DNA from: CAZNUP01 sp964609775
Lineage (GTDB): Bacteria; Patescibacteriota; Microgenomatia; JAMCZE01
Direction: 5' to 3'
Length of the DNA stretch: 33,059 nucleotides
NCBI GenBank assembly: GCA_964609775.1
Contig: CAZSSJ010000012.1
Coordinates: 1 to 33,059, forward strand
Position 1 is the first letter of the stretch; each line of letters begins with the position of its first letter. Position numbers and translations under genes: made by a program. Below the pieces are notes generated by a model. That model did not search any database and had not been told where the DNA came from. It worked only from the letters and a program-made list of their open reading frames with translations. This document shows positions 28,687-33,059 of the stretch, in pieces.

Positions 28687-28992
28687 CTAATATTCGCACC
28701 TGCTCCTCTCCAAATCCACCCTCCTCTCCGCCAGAAACCCCACTCCCTCCAACAATAACTTCTTCCGATCTTCCCGCCAGTCCCCCTTTGAATAGTTAAG
28801 AGCCAGTAAGCCATCCGCTTTCACCAGCCGGTGACAGGGAATTTCCGGATCTTCATTCCCGCTAATTGCCCTGGCCACCATTCGCGCATCCCGAATCCCC
28901 ACCATCTCCGCAATTTGCCCATACGTCGCCACCTTCCCTGCTGGAATCTTCTTCACGATCTCAATAATTCTCTGTTTTAACTGATCCTGCAT
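28687..28992 (-). CDS. MGMT-family DNA alkyltransferase (single-domain)
   Basis: 101 residues comprising only the C-terminal DNA-binding/catalytic domain of O6-methylguanine methyltransferases: IPAGKVATYGQIAEMVG, RMVARAI, then I-P-C53-H-R-L-V. The acceptor cysteine is present, so this is not an ATL protein, where Cys is replaced by Trp. It would remove alkyl groups from guanine by self-alkylation. The family's usual N-terminal domain is missing, as is common in small genomes. It lies 7 nt after the SDR gene. Confidence 0.88.
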   Translation of the reverse strand: MQDQLKQRIIEIVKKIPAGKVATYGQIAEMVGIRDARMVARAISGNEDPEIPCHRLVKADGLLALNYSKGDWREDRKKLLLEGVGFLAERRVDLERSRCEY

Positions 28993-28999
28993 AAAATGA

Positions 29000-29731
29000 T
29001 TACGGCCTCTTCCAGGGGCTTAAACCGTAGTCACCAGGGTACAAAACATATTCCACTTCCCTTTTGTCATTCTTAACAATTTCCACCAGCCGGTCCGCCA
29101 CCCACTCAACTGTAAAATAGGCCCGGCCCTGCTTTTGCCACTCCAATTTCTTTTCCACCGGTACACCTCCAAAACTCGTCAGTGTGCTCCCTAGTGTAAT
29201 TAAACAAAATTGCGGCCGACGTCCGGCAAATTCCTCCGCCAGAGTTAATGTCATTCCCCGCAGGGCAAACTTGGTCGCACAATAAGCAGCTCGCCCTTTC
29301 ATTGCCATCGTCCCCGCACCGGAACCAATGTTCACCACCAGCGAATCGGAACTTTTTTGCAGAAGCGGTAAAAGCTTTTGGGTCAACAGAAACGGCGCCC
29401 GGACATTAATCGCAAATGAATTGTCCCAATCAGAGATCCTAATTTTTTCCAACGGTTCATAAACCCCAATCCCAGCCGCATTAATAAGGACATCAACTTC
29501 GTCTGTTACCTCAGTGATATTTTGTATTAACTTTTCCACCTGACCATCCTTGGTAAAATCTGCTTGAAAAAGCACCTGTCCCGGAAAATTCTGTTTCATC
29601 AAAGCTTCCTTATCTTTATCGTGGAAAGTCAAAATCAGCTTGGCCCCTTCGGCCGCCAACTTCTTCGCCAGCACCTTCCCAATCCCCCCACTGGCTCCCG
29701 TAATCGCCACGGTCTTTCCCTGAAGATTCAT
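29000..29731 (-). CDS. Short-chain dehydrogenase/reductase
   Basis: 243 residues, classical SDR: NAD(P)-binding T-G-A-S-G-G-I-G (11-18), N84-A-A-G, catalytic S137, Y150 and K154 in Y-C-A-T-K. The acidic or basic choice after strand 2 (LILTFHDKDKE) does not settle NADH versus NADPH. The substrate is unknown. It sits in a minus-strand run with the BRO-N gene (12 nt upstream) and MGMT, probably one transcript. Confidence 0.92.
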   Translation of the reverse strand: MNLQGKTVAITGASGGIGKVLAKKLAAEGAKLILTFHDKDKEALMKQNFPGQVLFQADFTKDGQVEKLIQNITEVTDEVDVLINAAGIGVYEPLEKIRISDWDNSFAINVRAPFLLTQKLLPLLQKSSDSLVVNIGSGAGTMAMKGRAAYCATKFALRGMTLTLAEEFAGRRPQFCLITLGSTLTSFGGVPVEKKLEWQKQGRAYFTVEWVADRLVEIVKNDKREVEYVLYPGDYGLSPWKRP

Positions 29732-29743
29732 AACAAGAATCAG

Positions 29744-30571
29744 CTAATGACTAATTAATCTCTGAGCACCCAGTCTCTTCAGATAATTCTTCCTCGTCGA
29801 AACCTTTTTGCCACTTTTCCTTTCCAATTCTCTCCTGGCATTTCCGGCCACTGTCCCTCCCTCACTCGCCGCCTTTTTGTTCCGCTTAAATCCTCGGGCA
29901 TCTTTGTTTCTGGCAATTTCCGTTGTTGAGGCTTCACCAAGCATGGAGAAAATCAGTTCCAAGTCATCCATATGGTCCCTCAAGTTTTCTCGCTCCAGAC
30001 CCTTAAACTTCTTATACTGTGACGACGTCATTCCAAACGTCGCTTTGGAAATTTCCGCTGTTAAAATTGCGTATTCTCTGTCTCCCCCGACGTCTCTGTT
30101 CTTCCATTCATCTGTCAAAGTTTCCCGAACCTCAATTCCCCTCATCCGCTTTTCAATCCAGGAATCTGGATAACCCTTGGCCTTATAAAGCGCCCGAGTT
30201 CTTTTTGTTGCCAGTTCCGGATCTTCGATCTCCTGAATTCTTTCGTAACCCACTCTGGCCAACCAGCGTTTGAACAGCTCTGCTTTCGGTGAAGGAACTG
30301 ATTGAATAATTCGGAAAATTCCCTCAGTATTAGCACATTTCACCTTTTGAGCACCGCCCGAAGTCCCAATTAAAAGGGGGGTGGCAATTTGCCCCCACCC
30401 TTTAGAAAGTTCAGGGTCGCGCCGTCGCATGTCTTTAATATACCCATCCGGTTGAACAGAATCAGTAAGTGCCGCCACAACATCAACAATGGCAAACCAC
30501 CATTCGTTATTAAAAATGACACGACGGATTTTCCTCCCCTTGAAAACAGCAATTTTCGTCGTCTCCTCCAC
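29744..30571 (-). CDS. BRO-N domain protein (DinD-like)
   Basis: 275 residues. The first ~110 match the BRO-N fold (KIRRVIFNNEWWFAIVDVVA, then CANTEGIFRIIQSVPSPKAE and LFKRWLARVGYERIQEI). This domain is found in viral BRO proteins, phage antirepressors and DNA-damage-inducible protein D. The middle (TEISKATFGMTSSQYKKFKG in outline, LRDHMDDLELIFSMLGE) is typical of DinD, and the C-terminus is basic. GTG start at 30571, with a possible extended -10 TGGTACAAA 6 nt before it. Role is likely regulatory or DNA-binding in stress response. Confidence 0.82.
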   Translation of the reverse strand: MEETTKIAVFKGRKIRRVIFNNEWWFAIVDVVAALTDSVQPDGYIKDMRRRDPELSKGWGQIATPLLIGTSGGAQKVKCANTEGIFRIIQSVPSPKAELFKRWLARVGYERIQEIEDPELATKRTRALYKAKGYPDSWIEKRMRGIEVRETLTDEWKNRDVGGDREYAILTAEISKATFGMTSSQYKKFKGLERENLRDHMDDLELIFSMLGEASTTEIARNKDARGFKRNKKAASEGGTVAGNARRELERKSGKKVSTRKNYLKRLGAQRLISH

Positions 30572-30615
30572 AAGCCTTTTGTACCAAGTTTTAAGGTCAA
30601 TTACAACAAGTCAAA

Positions 30616-31584
30616 TCACGTCCTCACTTCCCTGGTAAGCCAGGGAATCGGTTTCTTCCTGTGTTGCCACCACAAATCCTCCCAGACATAGTGCACCGCC
30701 AGTTGCCGGTATTTCCCGAACTTCTCAAAATACTTTAACAGTTTTTCCACTGGGACCAGATCAGTCACCGGCCGATCGAAAAATACTTTCGAATAAATCT
30801 TCTGCTCCCATGGCGAAACATGATTGAAAAAGTCATATTGATGAAACACATCAAACAACAGATACCAAACCGTCGCCGGCCCGACCCCATACAATTTTAA
30901 TAGTTCCCTCATCTGCGTTTCCCGATCACTTTGTCGCAATTTTTTCTCGTCAATTTCCGCCCTTCCAAACTGATCATCAATTCTTTTAATGAACTTCGCC
31001 CGGTAACCCAGTTTCAAACCGCGCAAATCCTCCTCAGAAACAGATTTCAAACTTCCCGGTTCCCAAAAACACCACAGCTCCTTGTCATCAAACTCCAATA
31101 AGGTTCCATAGCTTTCAAACAAGGCCTGCATCATCTGAATTGACCGCCGCACCGTGCAATTCTGCAGCACCACCCCAATAATCAGGTATTCATACAGCGA
31201 GTCCTGATGCCCCGGTCGCATCCCATAAATTCGCTTAATTGCCGGTCCCAAAACTTTGTCCCTTGAAAACTCGCGATAAAATTCCGTTAAACCAAAGTCA
31301 AGATTATAGCGGTAAACAATCTCTCGAACAAACTCTTCCACGAATCTCTTAACCAATTTTTCGCCGTTCCAAATCTCCACCGCAATTTTCGGTTTCTCCA
31401 CTATTCCGGCATTGCGAAAAACCACCCCGAGATTCTTCCCTTGCCACCTGAACGTCTGCCATCTCACCCCTCGTTCCCAAAAGTTATCCCCGGAGGCAAA
31501 ATGCGCCGGCTTAAAAAACGTGGCGTCAAAATTAAACGGCGCCGTCGGTTCAATTGCAGCCACCACAACCTGCTTCAATTTCAT
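30616..31584 (-). CDS. HhH-type DNA glycosylase
   Basis: 322 residues from the ATG at 31584, 2 nt after the peptidase E stop. The central and C-terminal part has the HhH-GPD layout: YLIIGVVLQNCTVRRSIQMM, LRGLKLGYRAKFIKRI, the hairpin KLYGVGPATVWYLLF and an acidic D at the GPD position. The N-terminal ~110 residues look like the beta domain of AlkA/OGG1-type enzymes. It should excise damaged bases (alkylated or oxidised). The expected OGG1-type lysine is not evident at the hairpin, so a monofunctional AlkA-like activity is more likely. Confidence 0.78.
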   Translation of the reverse strand: MKLKQVVVAAIEPTAPFNFDATFFKPAHFASGDNFWERGVRWQTFRWQGKNLGVVFRNAGIVEKPKIAVEIWNGEKLVKRFVEEFVREIVYRYNLDFGLTEFYREFSRDKVLGPAIKRIYGMRPGHQDSLYEYLIIGVVLQNCTVRRSIQMMQALFESYGTLLEFDDKELWCFWEPGSLKSVSEEDLRGLKLGYRAKFIKRIDDQFGRAEIDEKKLRQSDRETQMRELLKLYGVGPATVWYLLFDVFHQYDFFNHVSPWEQKIYSKVFFDRPVTDLVPVEKLLKYFEKFGKYRQLAVHYVWEDLWWQHRKKPIPWLTREVRT

Positions 31585-31586
31585 GC

Positions 31587-32198
31587 TTAAATAACCCCCC
31601 ATCTGGAGTCTTCCACAACCACCGCCTGCTCATCAGTTAAAAGGATCAGTTTATAGCTTAATTTTTGACCCTTTTCTTCCAAAAACTCTCTTTGATCGTC
31701 CTTCACATGAGGATAAATACCGAAATTCACCAATCCCAATCCCTCCAGAGAATCCAATTCGACAACATCTGCCCGATCTCCACCTTCCCACCCCGAAGTT
31801 TCAATCGATGGTCCAAGGATAATACTTCCTGCACTCGCACCAACATACACTTTTCCTTTGGAAAGCATTTCCTCAATTACCTCATCAAACCCGGACCTAC
31901 GAATCCAATAAAGCAGGTAAAACGTGTTCCCGCCCTCGACAAAGATAGCGTCTACATTCTTTATCTCTTCTTTCAGTTCCACCATCGTCTTATTTTTCAA
32001 ATCAACATCTTTCAGTTTCACTCCTATTCCAGCAAAAAGCTCTTTATCTTTCTCAACATAACTCTTGTCTTCTTCAACATCTGAAGCCATCGCAACAAAA
32101 GCCACCGAAATCTCTTCTGTCTTCTTGCTAATCAGCTCCAGGAATTTCTTCTTTATAGCCGCAGTGGAAAGACCAGCCGATGTAAGTAGCAACTTCAT
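31587..32198 (-). CDS. Peptidase E-like serine peptidase (S51)
   Basis: 203 residues from the ATG at 32198. Features are the N-terminal M-K-L-L-L-T-S-A-G strand, IFVEGGNTFYLLYWIRRSG, the nucleophile elbow G-A-S-A-G-S, and a distal H in GIYPHVKDD. Family S51 enzymes cleave Asp-X dipeptides or similar; other members hydrolyse cyanophycin. The start is fixed by a promoter whose predicted start point coincides with the codon. Cytosolic; first gene of the minus-strand run that continues with the glycosylase. Confidence 0.88.
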   Translation of the reverse strand: MKLLLTSAGLSTAAIKKKFLELISKKTEEISVAFVAMASDVEEDKSYVEKDKELFAGIGVKLKDVDLKNKTMVELKEEIKNVDAIFVEGGNTFYLLYWIRRSGFDEVIEEMLSKGKVYVGASAGSIILGPSIETSGWEGGDRADVVELDSLEGLGLVNFGIYPHVKDDQREFLEEKGQKLSYKLILLTDEQAVVVEDSRWGVI

Positions 32199-32204
32199 AG
32201 GGCC

Positions 32205-32233
32205 ACTATACACCCCGTCTTTCTAACTTTCCA
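32205..32233 (-). promoter_or_regulatory. Promoter of the peptidase E gene, leaderless type
   Basis: Minus strand TGGAAA (32233-32228), 17 bp and TATAGT (32210-32205), then 6 nt to the ATG at 32198. Confidence 0.5.
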
Positions 32234-32280
32234 GAGTAGCCAACTACTCTACCTGGGGTGTACAATCGAAGCATCACTCC

Positions 32281-32952
32281 ATGCACCCAACTCAAAAAAT
32301 CCTTCTCAAACGCCTCCTCACCCAAAACAACCAAAAATATTCTTCCCTCATTTCAGGCTACACCCATGACGACAACATTCTCTTTCATCTCAAAAAACTT
32401 ATCGCTGACGGTTTTACTGAAAAACAAAATAATCTCTACGCCATCACCACATCCGGCATTAAACAAATCACTCACTTCAATCTGCCGGACCTTGACAACT
32501 CCGGTTTCAAAACTTTCTTCATCGGTTTCCTTTGCCACTGCCATAATCAGTATCTTCTCAAAGCCCATCCCCAAGGCAACATCAATTTCTATAATCTCCC
32601 GAGCGGCAAACCCAAATTCGGCGAAAAAATCGAAGACGCGCTAACCAGAACTTTCTTCGAAAACACCGGCCTAAAACTCCCTTCCAAAAACTTTAAATAC
32701 CGAAGCCTTCATCTAAAAACCGTCAAAACCTCCAAAAATGAAGTCCTCTTTGACGACGCCTTCGCGATCTACGAAGTGGTCATCACTGAAAAACAAAAAT
32801 CCCAGATGAAACTTAAACCAGAGATCAACTGGCACACACGCGAAGAAATAAAAACCCTCCCCAATCGCTGGCCCGAGATCAAAATCTGCATTTTCGACCA
32901 AAACTTCTCTCCTTGTCTTGCCTACTCCATCACCTCTGACTATATTCTATAG
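32281..32952 (+). CDS. Winged-helix protein with a degenerate Nudix domain
   Basis: 223 residues. The first ~75 resemble a winged helix (LLKRLLTQNNQKYSSLISGY, then LFHLKKLIADGFTEK and LYAITTSGIKQI). The rest is Nudix-like: FIGFLCHCHNQYLL, LPSGKPKFGEKIEDAL, then R-T-F-F-E-N-T-G-L. Against the Nudix box GX5EX7REUXEEXGU, the Glu of RE is Thr and the last Glu of EE is Asn, so hydrolysis is doubtful. Such fusions can act as ligand-sensing regulators, like NrtR-type proteins. A TACAAT (32261-32266) gives a leader of about 8 nt. Divergent from peptidase E. Confidence 0.72.
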   Translation: MHPTQKILLKRLLTQNNQKYSSLISGYTHDDNILFHLKKLIADGFTEKQNNLYAITTSGIKQITHFNLPDLDNSGFKTFFIGFLCHCHNQYLLKAHPQGNINFYNLPSGKPKFGEKIEDALTRTFFENTGLKLPSKNFKYRSLHLKTVKTSKNEVLFDDAFAIYEVVITEKQKSQMKLKPEINWHTREEIKTLPNRWPEIKICIFDQNFSPCLAYSITSDYIL

Positions 32953-33004
32953 AGACACTCTAACCATATCATACTAACTTACACCTAGCCGCATTTGCAA
33001 GATA

Positions 33005-33059
33005 GGTAGGTTCGTAAACGAAGTGCAACACTTCTAGCTAGAATACGTCTAGAAAGGAG
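33005..33059. repeat. Terminal inverted repeat, right copy, with an outward ribosome-binding-site-like end
   Basis: 33005-33054 is the reverse complement of 1-50. Five further bases end the contig in AAAGGAG (33053-33059), which reads like a Shine-Dalgarno sequence pointing outward. This fits an insertion sequence whose transposase gene would begin just beyond the contig end. Confidence 0.65.

Noticed and set aside
29744..30571. Prophage remnant suggested by the BRO-N protein
   Set aside because: No integrase, capsid, terminase or attachment site nearby. DinD-like proteins are often chromosomal.

Overview
This window looks like a near-complete contig from a Candidate Phyla Radiation (Patescibacteria) bacterium, most likely of the Microgenomates group. 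That placement is an inference. It rests on compact genes, many promoters placed directly on start codons, a zinc-type L28, PaaX/Cas2-like and lycopene-cyclase-like proteins, and several kinds of short repeat inserted inside conserved genes. TGA is used as a stop throughout, so the code is standard. The first 50 bases reappear inverted at 33005-33054, so both ends run into copies of one repeated element, probably an insertion sequence. A 10-N gap lies inside mreB.

Layout. 1-3216: a pyrimidine/folate island (5'-truncated folA, thyA, a HIT protein, a nucleotidyltransferase-dCMP deaminase fusion, a second nucleotidyltransferase). 3307-4110: a Phd/YefM-PIN toxin-antitoxin pair with a strong promoter and a TGTACA-type operator. 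4131-6725: an unknown protein, then a soluble GAF histidine kinase overlapping a P-loop protein. 6722-10015: dprA-topA on the minus strand. 10016-10354: a decayed four-helix-bundle gene between inverted arrays of a 9-bp repeat. 10355-15490: the cell-shape operon mreB, small ORF, PaaX-like regulator, mreC, mreD, mrdA. 15531-18721: an O-antigen-ligase-like/TPR membrane protein and a TIM-barrel protein. 18771-19483: uppS with two frameshifts. 19800-23147: an isoprenoid cluster (polyprenyl diphosphate synthase, UbiA prenyltransferase, PAP2-like protein, two lycopene-cyclase-like subunits) resembling the terminal half of C50 carotenoid synthesis. 23198-25835: def-pyrD-fmt. 25899-27044: small membrane protein, rpmB and a site-2 protease. 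27045-28322: RNA genes. 28403-32952: DNA repair and accessory genes (MGMT, SDR, BRO-N protein, HhH glycosylase, peptidase E, winged-helix/Nudix).

The most unusual feature is at 27418-27654. A complete tRNA-Thr(UGU) gene sits inside a 165-nt structured insertion in the anticodon loop of a second tRNA-Thr(UGU), and the two halves of that second tRNA still pair in every stem. Other striking features are a family of 7-bp tandem repeats that add in-frame peptides to TopA, PBP2, Fmt, Def and the ligase-like protein; a palindromic element with a CGCGGCCGCG-type core inserted in dprA and the PaaX-like gene; and promoters whose predicted start points fall on or within about 10 nt of start codons, implying widespread leaderless mRNA.

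The genes serve nucleotide supply (folA, thyA, deaminase, pyrD), N-formylmethionine use (fmt, def), cell shape and wall (mre operon, PBP2, uppS), isoprenoids, DNA uptake and repair (dprA, topA, MGMT, glycosylase), and a tRNA locus. All functional calls come from reading motifs; no database search was run.
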